In this document: positions 1-9,079 of the stretch, piece by piece
How the letters are laid out: every line of letters starts with the position of its first letter
Numbering within the stretch: position 1 is the stretch's first letter
From: Trinickia diaoshuihuensis
GTDB taxonomy: Bacteria > Pseudomonadota > Gammaproteobacteria > Burkholderiales > Burkholderiaceae
Direction: 5' to 3'
DNA: 64,000 nt
Assembly (NCBI RefSeq): GCF_003390925.1
Contig: NZ_QUBS01000085.1
Span: forward strand, 62,001-126,000
Notes under the pieces: model-generated
Database searches by the model: none
Told to the model about the DNA's origin: nothing
Seen by the model: only the letters and a program-made list of their open reading frames with translations
Made by a program: the position numbers and the translations under genes

Positions 1-618
1 CGTCAAGCCCGGCGCGAGCCCGACGACACGCACCTTCGGCGCCAGCGCCTGCGCCAGCGTGACCGTGGCGGTTTGCAGCGCGGCCTTCGACAGCGTGTAC
101 GACAAATAGTCGGGGTTCAAGTTGTACAGCTTCTGATCCAACACGTTGATGACAACGCCGCGCAGCGTCTCGTCTTGCCTCGCGGCATCGGGCGTCGCCT
201 CGAACAGCGCGCGCGCCAGCAGGAGCGGCGCGCCGACGTTCACCGCCATATGCGCGAGCAGCGATGCATAGCCCGCGTCGCGCGCGGTGTCTTCGACAAA
301 ACGCGACGCGTTGTTGACGATGCACTGCGGCCTGCCGAGCGCATGCGTGCAAGCCGCGACGAGTCCGGCGGCCTCGTGCTCGAGCGCCAAATCGGCGGCC
401 AGCGCGACGGCGCGGCGGTTGAGCGCGCGAATCTCCTCGACCAGCGTATCGGCCTCGGCCCGGGATGTACCGTAGTGGACGGCGACATCCCATCCGTCCG
501 CCGCGAAGCCGAGCGCGAGCGCACGCCCGATACGCCGCGCCGCCCCGGTGACGAGCACGACGCGCGAAGGCGAAGCCGGTACACCGGCGTCAGAACGGGA
601 ATCGACGGAGACGGTCAT
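1..618 (-). CDS. SDR-family oxidoreductase, FolM/pteridine-reductase-like (3' end cut by window edge)
   Basis: An NAD(P)-dependent short-chain dehydrogenase whose C-terminus lies beyond base 1; 206 residues are visible. The Rossmann glycine motif TGAARRIGR is near residue 24, NNAS is near residue 103 and the catalytic YTLSK is near residue 174. The arginine-rich glycine loop (ARRIGR) is typical of the FolM/PTR1-like branch that reduces dihydromonapterin or folate, but assignment inside the SDR family is tentative. The start is the ATG at 618, only 13 bp from the start of the divergent methyltransferase, so the two promoters must overlap the opposite coding regions. Confidence 0.85.
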   Translation of the reverse strand, partial: MTVSVDSRSDAGVPASPSRVVLVTGAARRIGRALALGFAADGWDVAVHYGTSRAEADTLVEEIRALNRRAVALAADLALEHEAAGLVAACTHALGRPQCIVNNASRFVEDTARDAGYASLLAHMAVNVGAPLLLARALFEATPDAARQDETLRGVVINVLDQKLYNLNPDYLSYTLSKAALQTATVTLAQALAPKVRVVGLAPGLT

Positions 619-631
619 TTACAATGCCGGG

Positions 632-1852
632 ATGAATCAAAACGCTCACGAACCCGCTAGTTTACCCGTTCCGGCCGCCGATGCACGGCAAGCCAGCGCC
701 CAACTCGTCGCGCACATCCGCGATGCGATCGCGGCCGGCGCAGGTTGGCTCCCGTTCGACCGCTACATGGAACTTGCCCTTTACACGCCGGGGCTTGGGT
801 ACTACAGCGGCGGGGCGCGTAAATTCGGCCGCCGGGCCGAGGACGGCAGCGATTTCATCACGGCGCCCGAACTCTCGCCGCTCTTTGCACGCACGCTCGC
901 TCGCGCATTGGCCCAAGCGCTGGAGACAAGCGGCACGTGTCAGTTGATGGAATTCGGTGCCGGAACGGGGCGTCTTGCCGCCGGGATCTTGGCGGCCCTC
1001 GATGCGCTCGGCGTCTCGATCGACACTTACGCCATCGTCGATCTTTCCGGCGAGCTGCGCGAACGTCAGCGGCAGACGATCGAAGCGTTCGGGGGCCCGC
1101 TGGCCTCCCGCGTGCGCTGGCTCGATGCGCTGCCGGCGCAGTTCGAGGGCGTCGTGCTCGGCAATGAGGTGCTCGACGCGATGCCGGTTCAACTGTACGC
1201 GCGCACGGGCGGCGTCTGGCGCGCGCGCGGCGTGGGTTTGAGCGAGGCGGGCGCGCTGCGTTTCGAAGCGCGCGCGCTCGGGGCGCCCGGAGTGCAGTTG
1301 TCGAACGAGGACGCGGCGGTGCTCGCGCAGCTCGACGCGGAAATCGATCCGGACGTCGATTACGTGGCCGAAACGCACGGCGCGGGTGCGGGATTCACGC
1401 GCACCGTGTGTTCGATGCTCACGCGCGGGGCGGCGTTTTTCATCGACTATGGTTTCCCGCGCGCCGAGTACTACCATCCGCAACGCACCGAGGGCACGTT
1501 GATGTGCCACTACCGGCACCATGCTCACGGCGACCCGTTTCTTTACCCAGGCTTGCAGGACATCACGGCCCACGTGGAATTCACCCGCATCGCCGAAGCG
1601 GGCGTGGAAACGGGGGTGGATCTGCTCGGCTATACGTCGCAGGCCCGCTTCTTGATGAATGCGGGGATCACGGACGTCTTGTCCGAAATCGATCCGTCCG
1701 ACGCCGCGAACTTTCTGCCGGCGGCCAACGCCGTGCAAAAGCTGTTGTCCGAAGCGGAAATGGGGGAGCTATTCAAGGTGATCGCGTTCTCGCGCGGCAT
1801 CGAGGGGACCCTCGACGCCTTCTCGCGCGGAGATCGGTCGCATACGCTTTGA
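632..1852 (+). CDS. SAM-dependent methyltransferase, MidA/NDUFAF7 family (COG1565)
   Basis: A 406-residue class I methyltransferase. The SAM-binding glycine motif is MEFGAGTGRLA at about residues 106-116, and the family segments LPFDRYMELALY (N-terminal), LGNEVLDAMPV and FIDYGFPR are present. The mitochondrial relative NDUFAF7 dimethylates an arginine of complex I subunit NDUFS2; the bacterial target is not established. The reading frame stays open upstream to an ATG at 548, inside the divergent SDR gene, but MNQNAHEP at 632 is the sensible start because homology begins after it. No operon partner lies immediately downstream on this strand. Confidence 0.9.
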   Translation: MNQNAHEPASLPVPAADARQASAQLVAHIRDAIAAGAGWLPFDRYMELALYTPGLGYYSGGARKFGRRAEDGSDFITAPELSPLFARTLARALAQALETSGTCQLMEFGAGTGRLAAGILAALDALGVSIDTYAIVDLSGELRERQRQTIEAFGGPLASRVRWLDALPAQFEGVVLGNEVLDAMPVQLYARTGGVWRARGVGLSEAGALRFEARALGAPGVQLSNEDAAVLAQLDAEIDPDVDYVAETHGAGAGFTRTVCSMLTRGAAFFIDYGFPRAEYYHPQRTEGTLMCHYRHHAHGDPFLYPGLQDITAHVEFTRIAEAGVETGVDLLGYTSQARFLMNAGITDVLSEIDPSDAANFLPAANAVQKLLSEAEMGELFKVIAFSRGIEGTLDAFSRGDRSHTL

Positions 1853-1886
1853 GCGGCTAACCGTGGGGCCGCGGGCTTGGCCGGTT

Positions 1887-2207
1887 TCAATTGTCGACCG
1901 GTTCGGTGCGCTCGCTTATCCGTCGACCACCCCCCGGATAGTTTTGCCGCGCTCCTACGATACGAACGATTTCGATTACGCCGGTCCGTTGCTTCACCCT
2001 GTACACGAGCACGTAATTCGTGGACAAGACCATTTCTCGGGTTCCGCGGACGCGCCCGGCCCGATAGAGTTCGGGATGACTCGGCAACGCCTGCGTCCGC
2101 TCCTCGATAAGGTCATCCAGTTCGAGCGCCGCATCGGCGTTGTCTTGCGCGATGTAGTCAAAAATCTTGTTTCGGTCCTCGAACGCTTTCGGCCTCCATT
2201 CGATCAT
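1887..2207 (-). CDS. Type II toxin, RelE/ParE superfamily
   Basis: A 106-residue toxin. It shows the RelE/ParE fold pattern: an N-terminal strand and helices (IEWRPKAFEDRNKIFDYIAQ), the P-ELYRAGRVRGTREMVLS core with GT/R residues, YVLVYRV, and the C-terminal IEIVRIVGARQNYP. Family members either cleave ribosome-bound mRNA (RelE) or poison gyrase (ParE); sequence alone does not decide which. The ATG at 2207 overlaps the stop of the upstream antitoxin by one base (TGATG), which indicates translational coupling. A longer frame starting at 2333 runs back through the antitoxin and is not used. Convergent to the methyltransferase gene. Confidence 0.88.
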   Translation of the reverse strand: MIEWRPKAFEDRNKIFDYIAQDNADAALELDDLIEERTQALPSHPELYRAGRVRGTREMVLSTNYVLVYRVKQRTGVIEIVRIVGARQNYPGGGRRISERTEPVDN

Positions 2208-2656
2208 CAGGAATGAGCCTCGCGCTTCCTTCGAAGCGCTGCTTTCTTCTCGCTCATCTCTTGAGTAACCCGCGCTTGCGAGACGTTGGGCCGCGGATCG
2301 TCTAGCGACTCTTGTACCTGGTCGCGAAACCACTTGTCGTAAGCGTGCGCCGCGTGGGCCTCTTTGAGCGCCACCGCGCGGTCCGGCCTGGCGCGGGTAA
2401 CCCCGGCACCTCTGTCGAACGCCGATGCGTCGACATCGAATCGGTCGATGCCGATCTCGTGCAAGAAGCCGACGAGCGTTTCCAGCTTAGCGAAGACCCG
2501 AACATCACCTCGCTTAGCCAAAAGCAGAAATTGCGTGAGACCGCATTTCGCCGCGACAGTCCAGCCGCTGCCATGCGCCTCAACGTGCGCTGCGTTTACC
2601 GCGCCGCTTCGCACAAGTTGTGAGAGCGTTTTCTGATCAATGGTATCTGTCGTCAA
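2207..2656 (-). CDS. Antitoxin partner of the RelE/ParE toxin (149 aa)
   Basis: First gene of the toxin-antitoxin pair. The product is longer than a typical antitoxin (149 residues). The N-terminal part has a compact alpha/beta look (SGAVNAAHVEAHGSGWTV...LLAKRGDVRVFAKLETLVGFLHEIG). The C-terminal part (KWFRDQVQESLDDPRPNVSQARVTQEM) resembles the toxin-wrapping tail seen in antitoxins next to ParE-like toxins. The start is a TTG at 2656, supported by GGGAG eight bases upstream. The first segment may instead be an autoregulatory DNA-binding or sensor domain; I do not recognise it with certainty. Confidence 0.8.
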   Translation of the reverse strand: MTTDTIDQKTLSQLVRSGAVNAAHVEAHGSGWTVAAKCGLTQFLLLAKRGDVRVFAKLETLVGFLHEIGIDRFDVDASAFDRGAGVTRARPDRAVALKEAHAAHAYDKWFRDQVQESLDDPRPNVSQARVTQEMSEKKAALRRKREAHS

Positions 2657-2688
2657 GTGAGTGTCTCCCGCGGAAGCCTACATTCCAC

Positions 2689-2716
2689 ATTGTAGCCCAT
2701 CTTATTATTACAAGAA
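2689..2716 (-). promoter_or_regulatory. Candidate sigma70 promoter of the toxin-antitoxin operon
   Basis: On the minus strand a -10 TACAAT (2694-2689) lies 16 bases from a -35-like TTCTTG (2716-2711) in an unusually AT-rich stretch. Two direct copies of TTATTATT (2702-2709 and 2725-2732) flank the -35 and could be antitoxin binding sites. This is inferred from sequence only. Confidence 0.45.
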
Positions 2717-2797
2717 TACCCAGTTTATTATTGGACGGTACGTTCGATCCCGCCTCGTCTCCTTGTCGCCCAAACATCTCGTCGTACGTTCCTGCGC

Positions 2798-4042
2798 TTA
2801 TCCGTTCGGACCACCGAGCGCCTCGGCCACCGCTTTGGCCCTCGCGCGGTGCACGGCTTCCTTGATTTTCGAAGGCTCGCCCGCCAGTGCCTGGGCCACC
2901 GCGCCGGCGTCCACGGCCCGAGCGGCCGTCAGGGCGACGCGCAGGCGGTCGGCTTGCGGATACTCGCGCGTCTCGAAGCCGAGCCGCCCGCGCGCATCGG
3001 CTTCGCATGCCTGCAAGGCCTCGGCGAAGCGCGCCGGCTTGCGTAAGGCATCGCACCGCTCGAACAACCGCACGAGCGCCTGCGCCCCCATCTCCATCAC
3101 GCGATGGATGTTGCCGTGCTCGCGGGCGACCAGCAGCGCCAAGTCGCGGCACTCGTTCGGCACGCGCAAACGCTCGCACAGCGGCCGCAGTAAATCGACG
3201 CTGCGCATCTCGTGCCCGATGTGGCGTGGCAATACGTCATCGGGCGTCGTCGCCTTGCCGAGATCGTGCGTAAGCGCCGCAAACCGCACCGGCAACGCGT
3301 AGCCGCGCGCCGCCGCATGATCGACGACCATCATCACGTGCACGCCGGTATCGACCTCGGGGTGATAATCGGCGCGCTGCGGCACGCCGAACAGCGCCTC
3401 GATTTCGGGCAGCACGCGCACGAGCGCGCCGCACTCGCGCAGCGCCGCGAACATTCGCGACGGCTTGCGCTCCATGAGCCCCCGGGAAAGTTCTTGCCAA
3501 ACGCGCTCGGGCACGAGAGCGTCGACCTCCCCCGCCTCGGTCATCGCGCGCATCAACGCCAGCGTTTCGGGCGCGAGCGAGAAGTCGTGAAAGCGCGCCG
3601 CGAAGCGCGCCACGCGCAAGATTCGCACAGGATCCTCGACGAACGCCTCGCTCACGTGGCGAAAGCAGCGCGCCACGAGATCGCCCTGCCCGCCGAACGG
3701 ATCGATGACAGGCCCCGTCAACTCGCCGTCCGGCCGCACCTCGCGCGCCATCGCGTTGATCGTCAGATCGCGCCGGGCCAAGTCCTCTTCTAGCGTTACA
3801 TCGGGCGCGTAATAGAACTGAAACCCATGGTAGCCCGCCGCCGTCTTGCGCTCGGTCCGCGCGAGCGCGTACTCCTCATGCGTTTGGGGATGCAGGAAGA
3901 CAGGAAAGTCCTTGCCGACCGGGCGATACCCTTGCGCGACCATCTGCTCGGGCGTGGCGCCGACGACGACATAGTCCCGATCGGATACCGGCACCCCGAG
4001 CAGCGCATCGCGTATCGCCCCGCCTACCGCGTAGATCTTCAT
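2798..4042 (-). CDS. cca: Multifunctional CCA tRNA nucleotidyltransferase
   Basis: Adds or repairs the 3' CCA of tRNAs; 414 residues, close to the E. coli enzyme. Visible motifs are the nucleotidyltransferase GGAIRD (7-12), the catalytic acidic DRD (21-23), RRDLTINAMA (90-99) and EDPVRILRVARF. A C-terminal HD domain is present (THDLGK, HD at 259-260), which in this class gives 2'-nucleotidase/phosphodiesterase and phosphatase activity. The ATG at 4042 overlaps the stop of the upstream glutathione S-transferase gene (ATGA), so the two are co-translated. An in-frame extension to 4270 is only a shadow of that gene. Confidence 0.95.
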   Translation of the reverse strand: MKIYAVGGAIRDALLGVPVSDRDYVVVGATPEQMVAQGYRPVGKDFPVFLHPQTHEEYALARTERKTAAGYHGFQFYYAPDVTLEEDLARRDLTINAMAREVRPDGELTGPVIDPFGGQGDLVARCFRHVSEAFVEDPVRILRVARFAARFHDFSLAPETLALMRAMTEAGEVDALVPERVWQELSRGLMERKPSRMFAALRECGALVRVLPEIEALFGVPQRADYHPEVDTGVHVMMVVDHAAARGYALPVRFAALTHDLGKATTPDDVLPRHIGHEMRSVDLLRPLCERLRVPNECRDLALLVAREHGNIHRVMEMGAQALVRLFERCDALRKPARFAEALQACEADARGRLGFETREYPQADRLRVALTAARAVDAGAVAQALAGEPSKIKEAVHRARAKAVAEALGGPNG

Positions 4043-4689
4043 ACGTCGTCGTCGAGTTCGGCGAGACGGTGCGTTTCGGCGCGCGCGTCGTCGAACCATT
4101 GGCGCACGGCGGGTACCGTCTGCATATGCTCGACGTAACCACGCGCCGCATCGGACAGGGCCGGCCCGTACGTCATGAAGCGCGACACGACCGGCGCATA
4201 CATCGCATCCGCCGCACAGAATGTTCGACCGAACAGGAATGGACCACCGTAACGCGCGAGGCACTCGCACCAGATCGCATCGATGCGGGCGATATCGGCA
4301 AGCGTACCCGGCGTCGCGCCTTGGCCGGGCCGTTGCGCGCGCACGTTCATCGACATGTTCGTTCGCAAGTCCACGAATCCCGCATGCATCTCGCTCGAGA
4401 TCGCCCGGGCGTGTGCGCGTGCCGCCGCGTCGCGCGGCCAGATCTCATGCTGGGGGTAACGCTCCGCCAGCGTCTCTAGGATCGCCAGCGTTTCCCAAAT
4501 CGATTGCCCGTCGTCGGTGACGAGGCACGGAATCCTGCCCGAAGGCGAGTATTCGCGGATGCGCGCTTGCGTGTCGGGCGCCCGCAGGTGTATCAGCACC
4601 TCGTCGAATGGGATGCCCGTATGTTTCATCATGACCCAAGGCCGCATCGACCAGGACGAGTAGTTCTTATCACCGATGACGAGTTTCAT
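4039..4689 (-). CDS. Glutathione S-transferase family protein
   Basis: A 216-residue cytosolic GST. The N-terminal thioredoxin-like domain carries NYSSWSMRPW (residues 9-18, including the Ser of the glutathione site) and the PSGRIPCL loop with the cis-Pro of the family. It is followed by the helical C-terminal domain. The bacterial GST subgroup with NYSSWS at the N-terminus has no settled physiological substrate. Coupled to cca by a 4-base stop/start overlap and probably transcribed with it. ATG start at 4689. Confidence 0.88.
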   Translation of the reverse strand: MKLVIGDKNYSSWSMRPWVMMKHTGIPFDEVLIHLRAPDTQARIREYSPSGRIPCLVTDDGQSIWETLAILETLAERYPQHEIWPRDAAARAHARAISSEMHAGFVDLRTNMSMNVRAQRPGQGATPGTLADIARIDAIWCECLARYGGPFLFGRTFCAADAMYAPVVSRFMTYGPALSDAARGYVEHMQTVPAVRQWFDDARAETHRLAELDDDV

Positions 4690-4782
4690 GCGCGACGTAA
4701 AGAAGCGTTGATGGATAGGGACGACTCAATGTTGCCATAGCAAGCGATCGGCACTCGCATCGCACCGCCGCGTACCGGCGCT

Positions 4783-5739
4783 TTAGCGGCCCGCCGTCGC
4801 CCGAAATGCGCTGAAGCGGGAACGCAGCGAGGCGTTGCTCAAATACGTGGGCGCGATCGCCTCGATGGCCACCGGCTCGAGATTCAATTCCGGGGCGAGC
4901 GGCCCGCTCATGATTGCATCGCGCGACATCGAATCGAGGTTGTCGCGCGTGATCAACGGTTCGCCCGGCAATGTCTCGAACGTCAGCGCCTGCATATAGG
5001 CGAGCGCATCGGGCAATCGGACGATCCGCGGATGCCGGCCGATCATTTCGGCGCATATCCGCACGAGCGCCTCGAGGGTATAGGTTGCGGGGCCACCGAG
5101 CTCGTAGGTGCGTCCGTGGGCCGCGTCGAGATCGAGCGTGGCGAGGATCGCTTTAACCACGTCGCCGATATAGACCGGTTGGAACTTCGCGTCGGGCTTG
5201 GCGAGCGGCAGCACGGGAAAGACTCGAGCCAGGGCCGCGAACGTATTCAGGAACCTGTCTTCCGGACCGAACACGACCGATGGCCGAAAGACCGTCGTGG
5301 CAAGCTGGGCTCCCGCAAGTGCGGCTTTCTCGCCGTCGCCTTTCGAACGCAGATACATGCTGGGCCCGTTTGAATCCGCATTCAATGCGCTCAAATGAAT
5401 GAACCGATGCACGCCCTTGCCCTCGCACGCCGCTACGATCTTCGAAGGCAACTCGACATGCAATTTGGCAAATTCCGCGCCGTAGGGGTCACCGCGCCCG
5501 CCATGCAACGTACCGGCAAGATTGATGACCGCATCGACGCCCTCGACGAAGCGCGCAAGCTCGACCGCATCGAAAACGTCCAGTTCGATGACGTCGAGCG
5601 GAAGCAACGTCAAGTGGGCCGCATGACTGCGCCTGCGTGTGGCGATGCGGACATTCTTGCCGGCGGCGACGAGCGCATTGGACAAATGCGTGCCGATAAA
5701 GCCGGAACCGCCGATCAATGCAATGGATTGATGTCGCAT
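4783..5739 (-). CDS. NAD(P)-binding epimerase-like protein, complex I NDUFA9 subunit family
   Basis: A 318-residue extended/atypical SDR. The Rossmann motif GGSGFIGTHLSNAL lies at residues 9-22, followed by RIATRR, NLAGTLHG and RPSVVFGPEDRFLN. These features place it in the group annotated as complex I NDUFA9-like, where the catalytic Tyr-Lys pair is degenerate and the protein may bind NAD(P)H structurally. Its true role in bacteria is unsettled. The start at 5739 is chosen for a GGGAG seven bases upstream; an ATG ten residues earlier (5769) lacks this. Same strand as, and downstream of, the lytic transglycosylase. Confidence 0.85.
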   Translation of the reverse strand: MRHQSIALIGGSGFIGTHLSNALVAAGKNVRIATRRRSHAAHLTLLPLDVIELDVFDAVELARFVEGVDAVINLAGTLHGGRGDPYGAEFAKLHVELPSKIVAACEGKGVHRFIHLSALNADSNGPSMYLRSKGDGEKAALAGAQLATTVFRPSVVFGPEDRFLNTFAALARVFPVLPLAKPDAKFQPVYIGDVVKAILATLDLDAAHGRTYELGGPATYTLEALVRICAEMIGRHPRIVRLPDALAYMQALTFETLPGEPLITRDNLDSMSRDAIMSGPLAPELNLEPVAIEAIAPTYLSNASLRSRFSAFRATAGR

Positions 5740-5824
5740 TTTCGACTCCCTGCGGGCGGCCATCGCCACGGTTGCGCCGACGCGCGCTCATCGCGTGCGC
5801 GCCAACCGGCGCACACGCGCCGCC

Positions 5825-7810
5825 TCATTGCGTTTGAGGCAGGATCACGCCGAGCCGCGCCTTCAGCGATTGCGGGCGGCCTTCGAATAGCGCCGCATAA
5901 TAGACCGTGTTCGACAGCACGTTTTTGACGTAGTCGCGCGTTTCGTTGAACGGGATCGTTTCCGCAAAAATCGCGCCTTCGACGGGGCGCTGCAACGCCG
6001 CCTGCCATTGACGCGGGCGGCCGGGCCCGGCGTTGTAGCCTGCCGTGGCCAGTACGGCCGAACCGTCGAATTGATTGTAGATCATCGACAGATACGTCGT
6101 GCCGAGCAAGATGTTCGTATCCATGTCGTTCATTTGCTCACGCGAAAGCGGTCCGAGCCCGATTTTGCGCGCGACCATCTGCGCCGTACCCGGCATCAAT
6201 TGCATCAAGCCGCCGGCGCCCACGTCCGATCGCGCGTTGATGATGAAGCGCGATTCCTGACGAATCAGGCCATAAGCCCATTCGACGTCCAAGCCCGTCG
6301 ATTTCGAATCGCGCTCGACGATGTCCCGAAACGGCGCAAGATAGCGCAGCGAAAAGTCGTGCTCGCTTTGGGTGCGATCGGCCGAGTTGACCGTGCGGTC
6401 GTATAACTCGATGCGGCGCGCGTACTCGGCCGCGGCCAACAGTTGGCGATCGCTCATCGAGCGCAGCGGCCAATTCCACTCGCGGTTGCCTTCGAGCCGT
6501 AAGTTCAGCGCGTAGAAGCGGCGCGCGAGTTCGAAACCCGGCGTGCGGCTCGCGGCGTCGACTTCGGCATCGGTCACGGCCGTCTTCGGCGGAACCGTGA
6601 TCTTGCGGCCGAGCTCCTCGGTGGCAAGCTGCCCATAGAAATCGAAGCCGGTCGCAATGCGTTCGAGCTCCTGCGTCGCGAGCGCCTTATCTTCCGGGCT
6701 GCCGCCCTTCAGCAATGCGCGGGCGTGCCAATAGACCCAGGCCGGTTGATTGCGAAGCGCGCTCGGCATTTGTTCGATCGACCAGCGCACCATCGTCCAA
6801 TCGCCCGCGGCGAGCGCGCTGCGCGTGCGCCACATATATGCCGGATAGGAAAGCGGCGCGTTCGATGAAAGCCGGTACCAATCCACCGCCCCCGGCACTT
6901 GCCGGACCGCGCCTTGATAACCGATCGTGCCCCATCCGATCGCGCGCTCGGCGAGCGAGAGCGAGGGGGCGACGGTCGCGAAGGTCGCCGCGGCCGTGAC
7001 CACGTCGTTGCGCGCCATCGCCGTGATCGCGAGCAGCGCGAGGGCGTGCGACGCCGAATCGGGCCCCACCCCGCGCGCGAGCACGAGCGGCGGAGCACTG
7101 GTCGCTTGATCGATCAGCTTTTGATCGGGGCGCAGCGGGCCGAGCGCATCGAACAGCCGGCTACCCACGTTCGTCGCGTTCTGCTCGTAGGCCAGGCGAA
7201 TCTGTTGCCAAACGTCGTCATCGTTGAATTGGTGGCTCGACGCGAGCGCGGTGACGAGATCGACGCACCCGTCGCCGTAGAACCGCGGCTCCACCAGCAG
7301 CGCCCGCGCGGCTTCGGCGACATTCTCGCCATGGGCCGCGCGCGATTCGAGCGCGTAGCACTTCACCTGCGTATCGTCGTTCAGGACGAAGCGCGCATAC
7401 TGCGCGTCGAAATCCTTCCAGGCGTGGCGGGCGCCCAATACGACGAGGTAATCGTTGCGCAGCCGGTCGGCGATGGCTTCGCCGTCGTGGCGCTGCAAGA
7501 ACGAAAGGACGGGCTCGTCCGGCGCGTCGATGCGCGCGTGACCGCCGCCGTCGAACAATTGCGGCCGCAACTGGTAGTACTCGAGGTACGAAGGCGCGGG
7601 GTAGTTCGGAATCATCGCGGCGAGTTGCGCCGCGCGCGCCGGGTCGTTGCCGAGCGCGGCTTGGCGCAGACGCACGAAAATCTGGTCGTCGGTAGGCGCG
7701 GCGCTGGGTCGCGCGTGGCGGCCCGCGGAAGCCGTGCCGCAGGCGACGAGCGCCGCGGCGGCGAGTGCGCAAGCGGCCGCGCGATATACTCGGGCAAAGC
7801 GTTTTGACAT
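5825..7810 (-). CDS. slt: Soluble lytic murein transglycosylase, Slt70-type lipoprotein
   Basis: Cleaves the beta-1,4 MurNAc-GlcNAc bond of peptidoglycan, forming 1,6-anhydroMurNAc. The 661-residue protein starts with a signal sequence and a probable lipobox (ALVAC), so it is likely an outer-membrane-anchored periplasmic enzyme. A long alpha-helical superhelix (about residues 40-490) is followed by the C-terminal SLT domain: RQESRF with catalytic Glu near residue 519, then GAGGLMQLMPGTA and ATAGYNAGPGR. The start at 7810 (MSKRF) gives the cleanest signal peptide. The gene is divergent from the cyclo-ligase, whose start must lie within about 20 bases. Confidence 0.92.
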   Translation of the reverse strand: MSKRFARVYRAAACALAAAALVACGTASAGRHARPSAAPTDDQIFVRLRQAALGNDPARAAQLAAMIPNYPAPSYLEYYQLRPQLFDGGGHARIDAPDEPVLSFLQRHDGEAIADRLRNDYLVVLGARHAWKDFDAQYARFVLNDDTQVKCYALESRAAHGENVAEAARALLVEPRFYGDGCVDLVTALASSHQFNDDDVWQQIRLAYEQNATNVGSRLFDALGPLRPDQKLIDQATSAPPLVLARGVGPDSASHALALLAITAMARNDVVTAAATFATVAPSLSLAERAIGWGTIGYQGAVRQVPGAVDWYRLSSNAPLSYPAYMWRTRSALAAGDWTMVRWSIEQMPSALRNQPAWVYWHARALLKGGSPEDKALATQELERIATGFDFYGQLATEELGRKITVPPKTAVTDAEVDAASRTPGFELARRFYALNLRLEGNREWNWPLRSMSDRQLLAAAEYARRIELYDRTVNSADRTQSEHDFSLRYLAPFRDIVERDSKSTGLDVEWAYGLIRQESRFIINARSDVGAGGLMQLMPGTAQMVARKIGLGPLSREQMNDMDTNILLGTTYLSMIYNQFDGSAVLATAGYNAGPGRPRQWQAALQRPVEGAIFAETIPFNETRDYVKNVLSNTVYYAALFEGRPQSLKARLGVILPQTQ

Positions 7811-7830
7811 CGTGGTCTGTGGAGCAAAAA

Positions 7831-8439
7831 TTGAGCGAAAGCATAGCACGCAACCCCTCGGCGGAATCGAAAGCCGAGTTGCGCAAACGCTTGCTCCAAG
7901 CGCGTTTGACCACGCAGCGGGAGGGGCGTGCCGACCCTTCGCTCGCCGCTCATTTGGACGAGGCGCTGGCGAGCTTCGCGCCCCACACGGTGGGCTTTTA
8001 TTGGCCGCTCGAGGGGGAGTTCGATGCGCGGGAGATTATCGAGAGATGGCTCGAAGGCGACGCGCGGCGGCAGGCCGCGCTGCCGGTCGTCGCCATGAAG
8101 GGGCACGCGCTTCGGTTTCATGCGTGGACGCCGGCCACCCCGATGCGCATCGGCGCGCACCGCATCCCGGAGCCCGAGCAGACGCTCGCGGTGTTGCCCG
8201 ACCTGCTGCTCGTGCCCTGCGTCGGTTTCGATGACGACGGCTATCGGCTAGGCTACGGCGGCGGCTATTACGACCGCACGCTCGCCGCTTGGCCGGACGT
8301 TGTGCGCCCGGTGACCGTGGGGATCGGCTACGAAGCCTGCCGCGCGACGCTGCCGCGCGAGCCGCACGACATCCCGCTCGACGCACTCGTCACGAACGCC
8401 GGCGTGTTCCGGCGTCCCCGCGCGCCGCAAACGGCGTAA
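7831..8439 (+). CDS. ygfA: 5-formyltetrahydrofolate cyclo-ligase
   Basis: Converts 5-formyl-THF to 5,10-methenyl-THF with ATP, feeding one-carbon metabolism. Diagnostic motifs are SKAELRKRLL at the N-terminus, GFYWPLEGEFD in the folate pocket, LLLVPCVGFDDDGYRLGYG and the nucleotide-loop GGGYYDRTL. The start is uncertain. TTG at 7831 has GGAG six bases upstream (202 residues). A GTG at 7819 and an ATG at 7765 are in frame, but the latter would overlap the divergent transglycosylase gene. In many bacteria this gene sits with 6S RNA (ssrS); no 6S-like RNA is evident here. Confidence 0.9.
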   Translation: MSESIARNPSAESKAELRKRLLQARLTTQREGRADPSLAAHLDEALASFAPHTVGFYWPLEGEFDAREIIERWLEGDARRQAALPVVAMKGHALRFHAWTPATPMRIGAHRIPEPEQTLAVLPDLLLVPCVGFDDDGYRLGYGGGYYDRTLAAWPDVVRPVTVGIGYEACRATLPREPHDIPLDALVTNAGVFRRPRAPQTA

Positions 8440-8471
8440 CGAACGGCGAACAAGCGCGGGACGCCAATCCA

Positions 8472-8984
8472 TCACAGCGACGCCGCGGCGCGCGCCGCCG
8501 TGTCGTACAACCCCGAGGCGTTGCGCATCAGTTGCGCGGCCTCGCCGATCTGCTCATTGGCGAGGCCGCTTTCCTTGAGTGCCGCGATCAGGCAGCTTTC
8601 CCTCACTTCACGGTATTTGTTGCACAGTTCGCGCCCGGCCGGCGTCGCCGAAAAAAATACTTCCTTGCCGGTCTTTTCGCTTTTTACATACCCTCTACTC
8701 ACGAGCTTCTTCAATGCATACGTGGCGACGTGGGTGTCCTCGATATTGAGAACGAAACAGATATCGGCGAGCTTTTTCTTGCGTTCCCGATGACTGACGT
8801 GGTGCAGGAGCGACACTTCGATCGCCGTCATGTCCTTGGCTCCGGCCGCCGACATGCATCGCACCATCCAGCGGTTGAACGCATTGCTCGCCATGATCAG
8901 ACCGTATTCGAATTCCGAGAGCTCGACGCTCGTCTCGGAGACGAGATGTTCCGAAGACACGATCTTGGTCGGATGGCGCGACAT
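8472..8984 (-). CDS. MarR-like winged-helix transcriptional regulator
   Basis: A 170-residue winged-helix protein. The helix-turn-helix core is in TAIEVSLLHHV...KLADICFVLNIEDTHVATYALKKLVSRGYV (about residues 73-120), followed by a wing with KTGKEVFFSATPAGREL. Overall layout and dimerisation-type terminal helices fit the MarR family. The gene is divergent from the pxp operon and separated from it by about 190 bp that hold an inverted repeat, so it probably controls that operon or itself. The start at 8984 (MSRHP) is preferred over an upstream in-frame ATG at 9044. Confidence 0.85.
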   Translation of the reverse strand: MSRHPTKIVSSEHLVSETSVELSEFEYGLIMASNAFNRWMVRCMSAAGAKDMTAIEVSLLHHVSHRERKKKLADICFVLNIEDTHVATYALKKLVSRGYVKSEKTGKEVFFSATPAGRELCNKYREVRESCLIAALKESGLANEQIGEAAQLMRNASGLYDTAARAAASL

Positions 8985-9079
8985 AGAGGCGGCTAACAAG
9001 CTGGGGTAGAAAAAGGAGTGTGCGAAGTGTACGCCGCCCCTCATCGGGCCAGCACTAGCAAAAACGCTTATGGGTAAAA

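Noticed and set aside
6899-7807. 302-residue plus-strand frame inside slt
   Set aside because: Antisense shadow of the transglycosylase gene, without motifs.
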